Source: CALARM01 sp964431735 (GTDB lineage Bacteria; Vulcanimicrobiota; SpSt-956; JAKJGF01). From it: 64,000 nucleotides of DNA. The notes under the pieces are model-generated. The model did no database searches. It was not told where the DNA came from and was given only the letters and a program-made list of their open reading frames with translations. Below are positions 42,998-50,976 of this stretch, one piece after another; position 1 is the first letter of the stretch; the number at the start of each line of letters is the position of its first letter. A program made the position numbers and the translations under genes. The DNA lies in NCBI GenBank assembly GCA_964431735.1, contig CAYSLJ010000011.1:1-64000 (forward strand), written 5' to 3'.

Positions 42998-43434
42998 TTC
43001 CCTACTTTCTTCATAAATTTATTAACTGCCGGCCTCAATGCTATTGCCAGAAGAAAAAGAAAGGATAAAGGGGCTATTCTCATTAACCACATATCTGTAC
43101 GCAGTTTTTCAGGATGTCTCCATGGCTGTTCCAGAACAGCATCAAGGATAAATCTGTCATGATGATGGGCCACACCGCAACTATCTCCATGGTTGTGTTC
43201 TCCCCCTTCTTCATGGCCTTCTGCATCGCCTCCATGTTTTTCACATTCGGAACAGGTTTCTCCGTCACTGTGCTTATGTTCACCTGTTTTTTCAGAATGT
43301 TTTTCACATTCGGAACAGGTTTCTCCATCACTGTGCTTATGATGTTCATTACCGGAGGCAGATACAGTTAAAGCCACATTACCTGCTATAAGAATTGAAA
43401 AGGAAAGTAATATAATTAAAATTATTTTTTTCAT
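42994..43434 (-). CDS. His/Cys-repeat exported protein, likely metal-binding
   Basis: A 146-residue protein: signal peptide (~1-27), then two identical 14-residue repeats KHSDGETCSECEKH, 21 residues apart, then a His/Glu-rich stretch ending GVAHHHD, then a C-terminal TM helix (~120-138). Each repeat offers His plus a Cys-x2-Cys pair, as in zinc- or copper-binding loops. The repeat DNA is conserved over 44 bases (43235-43278 and 43298-43341), so the duplication is recent. It is third in the ABC exporter operon, which suggests transition-metal transport or sensing. Metal identity is unknown. Confidence 0.7.
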   Translation of the reverse strand: MKKIILIILLSFSILIAGNVALTVSASGNEHHKHSDGETCSECEKHSEKTGEHKHSDGETCSECEKHGGDAEGHEEGGEHNHGDSCGVAHHHDRFILDAVLEQPWRHPEKLRTDMWLMRIAPLSFLFLLAIALRPAVNKFMKKVGK

Positions 43435-43446
43435 TCTATCACATCC

Positions 43447-44220
43447 TTAAAGATCTTTATTTTCCAGTACCCAGCATGCAAGGAAAAGAATAAAGGCTAT
43501 ATACAAAAGCCCGTAAATTGTAGCGGAAATTGTATATTCCGGAGGCAGATAAAAACTGTTCATAGCAGCAGATTTTATGTCAAAGTAATAAAGATGGGGG
43601 AAAAAAAATTTAGTTATTATACTTAGTATATAGGAATACCGGAAAACCTCATCCTTACCGAGATAGGTCAGATAAACCGGTGTCATATTTCCGACTACAA
43701 TCATAGTAAAACTCAGACATGTATTTATAGTAACGGGAAGAAAAAGAGAGAAAAATATTATATGGGCTATAACTATTGCATTGGAAAGGAAAATAAAAAA
43801 TCCCGCCCATATGATATTAGGTTCAAAAAGCCCCTGTTTGCTGTAAGTCACAATAAGGAGTTCGCCAATCATAATAAGAACATTTATAAATACAACGGCA
43901 CAGATACTCAAAAACTTGCCAGCCAGATAATCATACCTGCTTACAGGCTTTGCAAGCATGGTATAAATATATCGATTTTTAATATCGGAAGGAACAGATG
44001 TAAGAGACAGACTGAAGGAAAGTATCAAATTTATAAGAGCAATACCTGAAAAAGAAAAATCTATTATTACTTTATTCGGCATATCTCTTTCAAATATTCT
44101 CAGGGACATAATTAATATCAGGAAAACAAAACTTGTAAATAAAAATATGTAACCTATCTTTCTTTCATAATGTTCATAAAAATAAAAATTGAAAACTTTT
44201 AGTAAATTTTTACTTAACAT
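43447..44220 (-). CDS. ABC-2 type transporter permease
   Basis: A 257-residue integral membrane protein with six hydrophobic helices and a cytoplasmic loop YTMLAKPVSRYDYLAGKFL, the typical ABC-2 permease segment that contacts the ATPase. Its start overlaps the ATPase gene by 11 bases. The permease and ATPase resemble NosF/NosY and Gld-type exporters in layout. The substrate is not evident; the following His/Cys-rich gene hints at metals or metal-protein assembly. Confidence 0.85.
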   Translation of the reverse strand: MLSKNLLKVFNFYFYEHYERKIGYIFLFTSFVFLILIMSLRIFERDMPNKVIIDFSFSGIALINLILSFSLSLTSVPSDIKNRYIYTMLAKPVSRYDYLAGKFLSICAVVFINVLIMIGELLIVTYSKQGLFEPNIIWAGFFIFLSNAIVIAHIIFFSLFLPVTINTCLSFTMIVVGNMTPVYLTYLGKDEVFRYSYILSIITKFFFPHLYYFDIKSAAMNSFYLPPEYTISATIYGLLYIAFILFLACWVLENKDL

Positions 44221-45178
44221 TGATTGCCTCTCCTACTTTTTCAAGAAATACTTCTTCCAGAGTTCTCTTTTCCATATTTACCGTCAGAATATGGGCTCCT
44301 TCACCGTGGAGTAATTTAACTATTCTGTTTACCTCTTCTTTTCCATAAGCCATAGCCTTTATATGAGTTGTTCCTTCAAATGTTAACTCTTTAAATTTCT
44401 CATTCTTTTTTAAATCGTCACAGGTTTTTCCCTCCGACAATTCAAATATAATAGAAAAACTCTGGGAAAGATTGATTTTACTGTCCGGTGTAAGCAGTTC
44501 CTGAATCGGTGAACAACATATAAGATCTCCTTTATTTACTATTGCCACATCATTACAAACCATTTCAGCTTCTGAAAGCTGATGGGAACTGAAAAATATG
44601 GTTTTTCCTTCTTCTCTCAGTTTAATCATTATATCTCTTACAAGACGTTGCCCTGCAGGATCAAGGCCTGATGCAGGCTCATCGAATATATAGAGTTTCG
44701 GATTATGCAGAATGGCCTGTGCTATACCAAAACGCTGTACCATACCTTTGGAAAATTCCCTTATCTTTGTTTTCTTTTTATCACTGAGACCTACCAGAGA
44801 CAGAACATAATCTATCCTTTCTACCGTTTCTTTTTTACTCATATCATAAAGGCCTGCATAAAATTGAAGCAATTTTAATGGATTTGTAAAATCGGGATAA
44901 TAAAGGCTTTCAGGAAGATAACCTATATATCTTTTACTTTCCCTGTTCATAGGTGAATGGCCAAGAACTGTTATTTCCCCTGAAGTCTGAGGGATAATAC
45001 CAAGGATTATTTTTATAATGGTTGTTTTTCCTGAACCGTTGGGGCCTAAAAAACCGAAGATTTTACCTTTTTCTATATCAAAAGAAACACCTTTCAATGC
45101 AGTTATAGTCTGCTTTTTATTCAACCTGTTGTAAATTTTTACAATATTCTTTATTGATATTATTTTTTCTTTCTCCAT
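44210..45178 (-). CDS. ABC transporter ATP-binding protein
   Basis: A 322-residue nucleotide-binding subunit and first gene of the four-gene minus-strand operon. Walker A GPNGSGKT at 45-52, signature region FSKGMVQR, Walker B LYIFDEPASGLDP and the switch SSHQLSEAE are all intact. A ~90-residue C-terminal extension is typical of CcmA/NatA/NosF-like exporters. ATG 45178 has a weak AAATGGAG site. It drives the permease encoded just downstream. Confidence 0.93.
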   Translation of the reverse strand: MEKEKIISIKNIVKIYNRLNKKQTITALKGVSFDIEKGKIFGFLGPNGSGKTTIIKIILGIIPQTSGEITVLGHSPMNRESKRYIGYLPESLYYPDFTNPLKLLQFYAGLYDMSKKETVERIDYVLSLVGLSDKKKTKIREFSKGMVQRFGIAQAILHNPKLYIFDEPASGLDPAGQRLVRDIMIKLREEGKTIFFSSHQLSEAEMVCNDVAIVNKGDLICCSPIQELLTPDSKINLSQSFSIIFELSEGKTCDDLKKNEKFKELTFEGTTHIKAMAYGKEEVNRIVKLLHGEGAHILTVNMEKRTLEEVFLEKVGEAINVK

Positions 45179-45256
45179 TTAAGAAACCTTTCTATCAATT
45201 ATTTTACTGACCTGAATATAAGGGTTTGTAAAAAAATAACTTATCATGTTTACAAT

Positions 45257-45277
45257 CGTGACGCGTAACTCGTGACG
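45257..45277. repeat. CGTNACG heptads (3 units)
   Basis: CGTGACG, CGTAACT, CGTGACG followed by GGAGGA, as in the 79-bp units at 14862-15020. It lies upstream of the ABC operon, in a 536-base gap that consists almost wholly of repeats. Confidence 0.75.
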
Positions 45278-45292
45278 GGAGGACAAAAGCCA

Positions 45293-45362
45293 TAATTTGC
45301 CAGAGTTATTTTCACACAGTCTCTAATTAGCACTCCAGATAAGTTGGTAACCCTTTTACCTG
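45293..45362. repeat. Composite element module, partial copy
   Basis: Contains AATTTGCCAGAGTTATTTT and CTCCAGATAAGTTGGTAACC, variants of modules at 47866-47969 and (inverted) at 90-180. Confidence 0.55.
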
Positions 45363-45427
45363 TTGCGGCAGCAAGCATGTATCACCCTTTACAGGAGCAT
45401 ATATATTATTTATACTCATCTCAATAA

Positions 45428-45519
45428 TTAAATTATTCAGATAAGTGTCTGTAGATAAAATTTTATCTAAAGCTTAATTTACGCCATTAAAAATGAAAAT
45501 TCCTATACCATTAAATTAT
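45428..45519. repeat. ~92-bp dispersed repeat, copy 2
   Basis: Same family as 38979-39069 and 48397-48489 (AAATTATTCAGATAAGT ... AAAATTCCTATACC). The middle here forms an inverted pair AGATAAAATTTTATCT. Confidence 0.75.
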
Positions 45520-45573
45520 ACCCATTTTTTCTCTCTTTTATTCCTGAACATTAGAGAGAAACAATCATCTTTT

Positions 45574-45676
45574 GTAAGCGTTCAGCTATCAGCAGTGAGC
45601 AGTCAGCTTTTATTAGAATTACATAATAACTATCATTAAATATTCTTTAGCTGATAGCTAACTGCTGAACGCCTAC
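45574..45676. repeat. MITE-like element, short copy
   Basis: 103 bases with ends GTAAGCGTTCAGC and GCTGAACGCCTAC. It shares AGAATTACATAATAA and the GCTGATAGCTAACT heptads with 20586-20723 and 261-376, but with a shorter middle. It ends 39 bases from the dihydropyrimidinase stop. Confidence 0.72.
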
Positions 45677-45714
45677 CATTTTTTCTATGTTCAGAGTGAC
45701 AGTGTGGCAGACCA

Positions 45715-47094
45715 CTATAAAATACCCTGTGCTTTTCTTTTTAAAAATCTTCCATAACCTGTCTGACCGGTAAATTTTCCGTTTTCTGCAACTATTTTTC
45801 CTCTGCATATGGTCATATAAGGTTGACCTGTTACGGTCATACCTTCATATGGAGACCAGTCACAGTTTGTTTGGAGTAATTCAGGATGAATTACTGTTTC
45901 TTTTTTCGGATCAAATATGATAATATCTGCATCAGCACCGGGAACGAGAGTTCCTTTTTGAGGATAAAGTCCGAAGATTTTTGCCGGATTTGTACTTACA
46001 ATTGAGACAAATCTATTTAAGGATATTCTGCCTTTTACCACTCCTTCACTGTATATAAGTGGAACCATTGTTTCCACTCCCGGCAGACCGTAAGGTATTT
46101 TTGTAAAATCTCCATGCCAGGCATTTTTTTGTGCTGTAGTAAAGGTACATGTATCGGTTCCTATTACATCTATCTCTTTTCTGACAAGTCCGTCCCAGAG
46201 TCTGGTACAATCCTTCTTCTTTTTTACCTGAGGACAGGTAGCATACCAGTGACCGTTCTCTCTTTTAAAAACTTCATCATCTAACAAAAGATATTGAGGA
46301 CAGGTTTCTGCAAAAACCTTAACACCTCTGTCTCTAGCAGCTTTTACTGCATCTGCTCCCTCCCCTGTCGACATATGGACTATATAAAGGCGTCCTCCTG
46401 TTACTTCTGCCCATTTTATTGCTCTCACAATCGCTTCTTCTTCAATAAAATTAGGTCGTGACAGAACATGGGCATAAGATCCGTATTTCTCTTTTTCTTT
46501 CTCATAACGGTCTACAAGCATCTCCAGAACAACAGGACTTTCTGCATGGACAGATATTATAGAACCATAGAGGCACGTACTTTCCAGAGCAGAAAACAAT
46601 GCTTCATCATCACTCATAAGCCCTCTGCTTTTGTAACACATAAACATCTTAAAGGAAGGAATACCATACTCAACAGTTTCCTTTATTTCTTTTAAAATAT
46701 GTTTATGCCAGTCTGTAATGCATAAATGAAGAGAATAATCTATAGCGACTCTTCCGTCTGCTTCTTTTCTTCTTTCTTCCACACCTTCAATGAGGTGTTT
46801 TCCCTTTTCCTGATTTGCAAAATCTATAACAGTAGTCACACCGCCTGATGCTGCAGCTTTTGTTCCGTTTTCAAAATCGTCAGAACTTACTGTACCTGCC
46901 ATAGGCAGTTGAAAATGGGTATGAACATCTATGGCGCCCGGGAAAATATATTTTCCTTCACCATCTATTATTCTGACATTATCTTCAGGGAGATTATGCC
47001 CTATAAGAACAATTTTTTCTCCTTCTATACCTATATCTGCTCTGTAAATATCACAGGCTGTAACAATAGTTCCGTTTTTTATTAAAAGATCCAT
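45715..47094 (-). CDS. Dihydropyrimidinase / D-hydantoinase
   Basis: A cyclic-amidase metalloenzyme that opens dihydropyrimidine or hydantoin rings. The 459-residue length is typical. Binuclear metal ligands are all present: His58 and His60 (DVHTHFQLP), the carboxylated Lys149 (PSFKMFMCYK), His183 (SVHAESP), His240 (IVHMSTGEGA) and Asp314 (GTDTCTF). That full set separates it from non-metal-binding homologues. ATG 47094 is preceded by an AAGAGGTG site. No other pyrimidine-degradation gene is nearby. The substrate could also be another cyclic amide. Confidence 0.92.
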   Translation of the reverse strand: MDLLIKNGTIVTACDIYRADIGIEGEKIVLIGHNLPEDNVRIIDGEGKYIFPGAIDVHTHFQLPMAGTVSSDDFENGTKAAASGGVTTVIDFANQEKGKHLIEGVEERRKEADGRVAIDYSLHLCITDWHKHILKEIKETVEYGIPSFKMFMCYKSRGLMSDDEALFSALESTCLYGSIISVHAESPVVLEMLVDRYEKEKEKYGSYAHVLSRPNFIEEEAIVRAIKWAEVTGGRLYIVHMSTGEGADAVKAARDRGVKVFAETCPQYLLLDDEVFKRENGHWYATCPQVKKKKDCTRLWDGLVRKEIDVIGTDTCTFTTAQKNAWHGDFTKIPYGLPGVETMVPLIYSEGVVKGRISLNRFVSIVSTNPAKIFGLYPQKGTLVPGADADIIIFDPKKETVIHPELLQTNCDWSPYEGMTVTGQPYMTICRGKIVAENGKFTGQTGYGRFLKRKAQGIL

Positions 47095-47170
47095 GGTACA
47101 CCTCTTATTCTTGACGAGTGAATGATATGGTCACTTCTGAAAAATCTTGAACTCAAGATTTCTTTTATCT

Positions 47171-47755
47171 TCATCCACCTGATGGGCTACATGATTTAGG
47201 TTCAAAAGGTTTACTCCCTGCTTTGAAAGATTTTACCGTAATTTCAAAATTAGATGCTATATTCTTATATGTATCTTCAGGACTGTTCAATGTGATTATA
47301 TAAACATGGTTATTCTTTATAAAAAAATACCCGTCAATAATATCTGTTTCAGAATAAGGTTCTTCTGCAATAAAACCTTTTGCTTCAGATCTCTGTATGA
47401 TACGTACTGCAGGGACTCCATCCACCTTTGTATCGGTTTTTTCAATTATAGTACTGTGAATTTCCATTGTTTCATTTTTAAAATCATAAGGTTCTACCTG
47501 AGAAACAATTTCGGCAAGGGTTCCGTTTTTTTCTAAAGGGAAACCGTCTACATAAAATGATGCAAAACCATCATGTTCAAAATATACATTGCCACGGTCA
47601 TCAAAAGCTTTCCATCCGTCGGGAAGAATAAGAGAAAAACGGTCTCCCTTATCCTTATATTCTTTTAAAGACCTGTCAACTGCTGCCAGGGATTGAATAA
47701 CAGATAACAGTAATATACCAAGACATAATAACAGTAAAGTTGAATATTTATTCAT
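47171..47755 (-). CDS. Exported PsbP/Mog1-fold-like protein
   Basis: A 194-residue protein with a clear signal peptide (~1-24, ending SLAA). The domain opens with DRFSLILPDGWKAFDD and closes with KNIASNFEITVKSFK, a pattern seen in PsbP-like and other PsbP/Mog1-fold exported proteins. These often have no known enzymatic role. It lies upstream of the dihydropyrimidinase gene by 76 bases on the same strand. The assignment to the fold is by pattern only. Confidence 0.6.
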   Translation of the reverse strand: MNKYSTLLLLCLGILLLSVIQSLAAVDRSLKEYKDKGDRFSLILPDGWKAFDDRGNVYFEHDGFASFYVDGFPLEKNGTLAEIVSQVEPYDFKNETMEIHSTIIEKTDTKVDGVPAVRIIQRSEAKGFIAEEPYSETDIIDGYFFIKNNHVYIITLNSPEDTYKNIASNFEITVKSFKAGSKPFEPKSCSPSGG

Positions 47756-47865
47756 AATGTTTACTCCTCGATTTATAGATTTTTTTATGAGTATAAACTG
47801 TTATCATCTGAAAGTCAATATATGGTTCCAGTTTGGAGTGTTGGTTTTGGGGTGCCAGGTGTTCT

Positions 47866-47969
47866 TAGTACCGCTCCAAATAAGTTAGTACCCATATTAA
47901 AACCTGTCCCTGGCCGGACTCTTCCGGAAAAGATATGATCCTGTTACGTGTCAAACTGGTTTTACAGAC
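47866..47969. repeat. Composite element module, inverted copy
   Basis: Reverse complement of ~40-150: TAGTACCGCTCCAAATAAGTT, then CCTGTCCCTGGCCGGACTC, then GATATGATCCTGTTACGTG. Part of the 803-base repeat-only gap between 47756 and 48558, in which I see no gene. Confidence 0.72.
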
Positions 47970-48033
47970 ATCTACTATTTCACCTCTATTTATAGTTACT
48001 TTCATAACAATCTATAATTAAGAATTGGTGAAA

Positions 48034-48089
48034 AGCGAGTAGTGAGTAGAATATGGCAATTCACTCACTGTTCACTACTCACTCATTAT
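48034..48089. repeat. ACTCACT-type heptad array (8 units)
   Basis: AGCGAGT, AGTGAGT, AGAATAT, GGCAATT, CACTCAC, TGTTCAC, TACTCAC, TCATTAT in register. The two halves are roughly inverted, so it could fold as a hairpin. Confidence 0.6.
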
Positions 48090-48236
48090 ACTTTCACGCA
48101 TAAATAATTACATCGAAATATTTATATAAAATCAAGTAATTGCAATGATATTATAATTTTTACCGATGTAATTATTAACAGACTTGCGTATAATTATGAA
48201 TTGTTATGAAACTAACTATAATAAAGCTTTTCCTCC

Positions 48237-48354
48237 CGTAACGCGTCACGAGAGTAGTTATGTATTATTTATGCTCACCTCAATAATAGATTTATGAAAT
48301 CAATCATAATTTCCAGTAAAAGTAAATCTACCTGTCGTAAAAAAACACTATCTT
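48237..48354. repeat. Right half of the TIR element of 14729-15299
   Basis: Begins with CGTAACG, CGTCACG heptads and continues through TTTATGAAATCAA and ATAATTTCCAGTAAAAGTAA. It ends with the terminal inverted repeat GTCGTAAAAAAACACTATC, exact in all 19 bases. No matching left end was found nearby, so this copy is partial. Confidence 0.72.
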
Positions 48355-48396
48355 TTTACTTTGCTATCACATAATAAAATGTTATAATATTATTTA

Positions 48397-48489
48397 TTAA
48401 ATTATTTAGATAAATTGCCTGTACATAATTTTTTATCTAAAGTTTTATTTTACGCTATTAAAAATGAAAATTCCTATACGTTAAATTTA
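48397..48489. repeat. ~92-bp dispersed repeat, copy 3
   Basis: Same family as 38979-39069 and 45428-45519. It is immediately followed by CGTNACG heptads and the kinase gene. Confidence 0.75.
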
Positions 48490-48503
48490 ACAGATTAACC
48501 TCG

Positions 48504-48526
48504 TGTGACGCGTGTGACGCGTCACG
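48504..48526. repeat. CGTNACG-type heptads before the kinase gene
   Basis: TGTGACG, TGTGACG (offset by two bases) and CGTCACG. They are in frame with the kinase gene and could extend it by 18 codons from GTG 48505, but the real start is marked by AGGAGG at 48559. Confidence 0.7.
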
Positions 48527-48558
48527 AACCATATGCACTCATTCAGGAGGTTTATATT

Positions 48559-50946
48559 ATGCCTATAATATATTGTGGTAATTGCGGGCATCAACATAGA
48601 GAGAGTACGAAATTCTGCCAGGGATGTGGCTGTGAAATAATAGCCACAGATTCAAGCGGTTCATTAATGGCAGGAGTAATGCTGGATAACCGTTATGAGA
48701 TAATAGAATTGATTAAAGCAGGAGGCATGGGTGCTGTTTATAAAGCTCTTGATCACAGATTTGATAAGAAATTATGTGCCGTAAAAGAAATGCTCAGTCA
48801 GGCAGGCGGTACATCTCATGATCAGGAGTATATGATTGATCGTTTTAAAAAAGAAGCACATATGCTGAACGAATTGAGGCACCCTAACATGCCTGTAGTA
48901 AGAGATTATTTTATTCAGGCAGGACGATATTATCTTGTCATGGATTATATAGAAGGAAAAGACCTTGAAACAATTCTGGAAAAACATATAGACGATCAAA
49001 AATTACTGGGACTAAATGAAGAGAATAAAGGTCTTCCTGAGGAAAAGGTTGTTGAATGGGCAAAACAGATACTTGACGCTCTCGATTATCTTCACAGCCA
49101 GAAACTGGTATACAGGGATCTGAAACCTTCAAATATAATACTTCGAAACTCGGACCAGAGGGCAATGCTTATAGATTTCGGCATAGCAAGAACGGTAAAT
49201 CTTGAAACAATTCAGAATACAAAAACTGCTACCGGTACACCTGCCTTTGCCCCTCCCGAATTATTTGAAGGTAAACCTGAGCCGAGAACGGATATATATT
49301 CTCTGGCTGCTACCATGCACTGTCTCCTCACGGGAGATATACCTTTTATCCCCTTTTCTTTTAAGCCTGTAAGGGAAATCAATCCGAATGTATCGGAAGA
49401 ACTTGAAGAAATAGTAAAACAGGCCCTTTCACATGACGCAAAAAATCGTTTCCCTTCTGCGGGGGACATGAAAAAGGCTCTTGAAGACTATAAAAACTCC
49501 CCTGCTCATATAAAAGAAACACATAGATATAAAAAAGATGATACAGGTAAACCTCATCAGATGCAAGAAAAAACTTCAGACGAAGAGGATAGCGAATCTA
49601 CTCTGATGCTTATGAAGGCTCCAACTGTACCTACAAAATCAATTCCAGATAAGACTTCGGCGGAAAAAGCTAAAGACCATGTAACTGCCTCAGAAACCAC
49701 TTCCAGAGAAAAAAAGAGTCGAAAATATTTGTTCGGCATATCTATTATCTTAGCTCTACTCATCTTATCTATAATAGCATCAGGTCTCATGAAAAACGGA
49801 AAATTCTTTAAAGAACAGGCAGAAAGAGCTTTTAAAAATAAAAATTATGAAAAAGCCAGAAACTGTTATAAGAGACTGGCACAGCTAGATCCTGACTCTG
49901 GCAAAGCAGATCCAAATACACTGAAAAATTTACTTTTCATGGCAGATAATGATCCGAACCATATGCTTGATTATTGTAATATTGCAGAACTTATGATAGA
50001 TCCGAATGATCCAAATTCTCTTATTTCTCTGGGAAAAGTTACCGAAAAAAAATTCCCCGATAAAGCAAAAGGTTATTATGAAAAAGTTATAGTTATAGAA
50101 CCTTCAAATAAAGATGCCTGTTTAAAACTATATAATATTTATCTGAATGAGAAGGATTATGAAACGGCTAAAGATATACTTGATAATTCTTCTATATCTA
50201 ATAAAAATAAATATTATATTTCTCTTGGAAATGAATTTTTAGCCGCGCAAAAATATAAAAAAGCTGAAGAATGTTACAGAAAAATAAAAGATATTAAGAA
50301 GGAGGATAAAAAACTTGAAATTTATAAAAATCTGGGTAAATGTTATATTAACCTGAAAAATTACAAAGAAGCTATTGATACCAATAATAGTATAATTAAA
50401 ATAGAGTCAGGTTATATTCAATCCTATATAGATCTCGGAATTATCTATTATGACCAGGATAAATATAAGGATGCTCTTAGTAACCTTGAAAAAGCGGTAA
50501 AGCTCAATTCATGGGATAATAAACAGGGTAAAGCTCTAATAACCCAACTGAATCTACTCGGAACAAAGTTTTTAGAAACAAAAGCTTATGAAAAATCAGA
50601 ACGGGCTTTTAAAGCATCCAGAGTAATTGATAAAAAGAATACAGATGCCCGTAATGGACTTGTCAAATGTTATATGTCTTACGGAGAAAAATTATTTAAT
50701 ATTCAGGAATATGAACAGGCAAAAGAAAATTTCAACAAAGTAATAGACCTTATGGGTAAAGATAATAAAGAAGCAAAGATTGCCCTGAAACATATAAAAA
50801 AGATCAATAATATTCTTTATCCTCAACCGCAGGTTAAATACTATCCGCCTAACAATAATACAGGGAACAATAATACAGGAAATGGCTCAGGTCAGACCGA
50901 TCTGCCGGATGCTACTGTAGATGATCTGCCAACGGGAGATATATAG
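48559..50946 (+). CDS. Zinc-ribbon Ser/Thr protein kinase with extracytoplasmic TPR domain
   Basis: A 795-residue transmembrane kinase. Residues 1-25 form a zinc ribbon (Cys6, Cys9, Cys20, Cys23). Kinase domain at ~45-310 with GGMGAVYKAL, Lys76 (AVKEM), catalytic YRDLKPSN (Asp187, Tyr replacing the usual His), DFG at 206-208 and APPELFEG. A linker and TM helix (~391-410) follow, then ~350 residues of TPR repeats outside the cell and a Gly/Asn tail. The start is ATG 48559 with AGGAGG; an upstream in-frame GTG lies in repeat DNA. Two exported TPR-ankyrin genes follow in the same direction. The layout suggests a receptor kinase sensing via protein contacts. Confidence 0.92.
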   Translation: MPIIYCGNCGHQHRESTKFCQGCGCEIIATDSSGSLMAGVMLDNRYEIIELIKAGGMGAVYKALDHRFDKKLCAVKEMLSQAGGTSHDQEYMIDRFKKEAHMLNELRHPNMPVVRDYFIQAGRYYLVMDYIEGKDLETILEKHIDDQKLLGLNEENKGLPEEKVVEWAKQILDALDYLHSQKLVYRDLKPSNIILRNSDQRAMLIDFGIARTVNLETIQNTKTATGTPAFAPPELFEGKPEPRTDIYSLAATMHCLLTGDIPFIPFSFKPVREINPNVSEELEEIVKQALSHDAKNRFPSAGDMKKALEDYKNSPAHIKETHRYKKDDTGKPHQMQEKTSDEEDSESTLMLMKAPTVPTKSIPDKTSAEKAKDHVTASETTSREKKSRKYLFGISIILALLILSIIASGLMKNGKFFKEQAERAFKNKNYEKARNCYKRLAQLDPDSGKADPNTLKNLLFMADNDPNHMLDYCNIAELMIDPNDPNSLISLGKVTEKKFPDKAKGYYEKVIVIEPSNKDACLKLYNIYLNEKDYETAKDILDNSSISNKNKYYISLGNEFLAAQKYKKAEECYRKIKDIKKEDKKLEIYKNLGKCYINLKNYKEAIDTNNSIIKIESGYIQSYIDLGIIYYDQDKYKDALSNLEKAVKLNSWDNKQGKALITQLNLLGTKFLETKAYEKSERAFKASRVIDKKNTDARNGLVKCYMSYGEKLFNIQEYEQAKENFNKVIDLMGKDNKEAKIALKHIKKINNILYPQPQVKYYPPNNNTGNNNTGNGSGQTDLPDATVDDLPTGDI

Positions 50947-50976
50947 GAAAAATTTAATAATCAGGAGGTTAATTTT

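Noticed and set aside
48505..48558. Possible 18-codon N-terminal extension of the Ser/Thr kinase from GTG 48505
   Set aside because: The extension is encoded by CGTNACG heptads, and AGGAGG is correctly spaced for ATG 48559, where the zinc ribbon begins.
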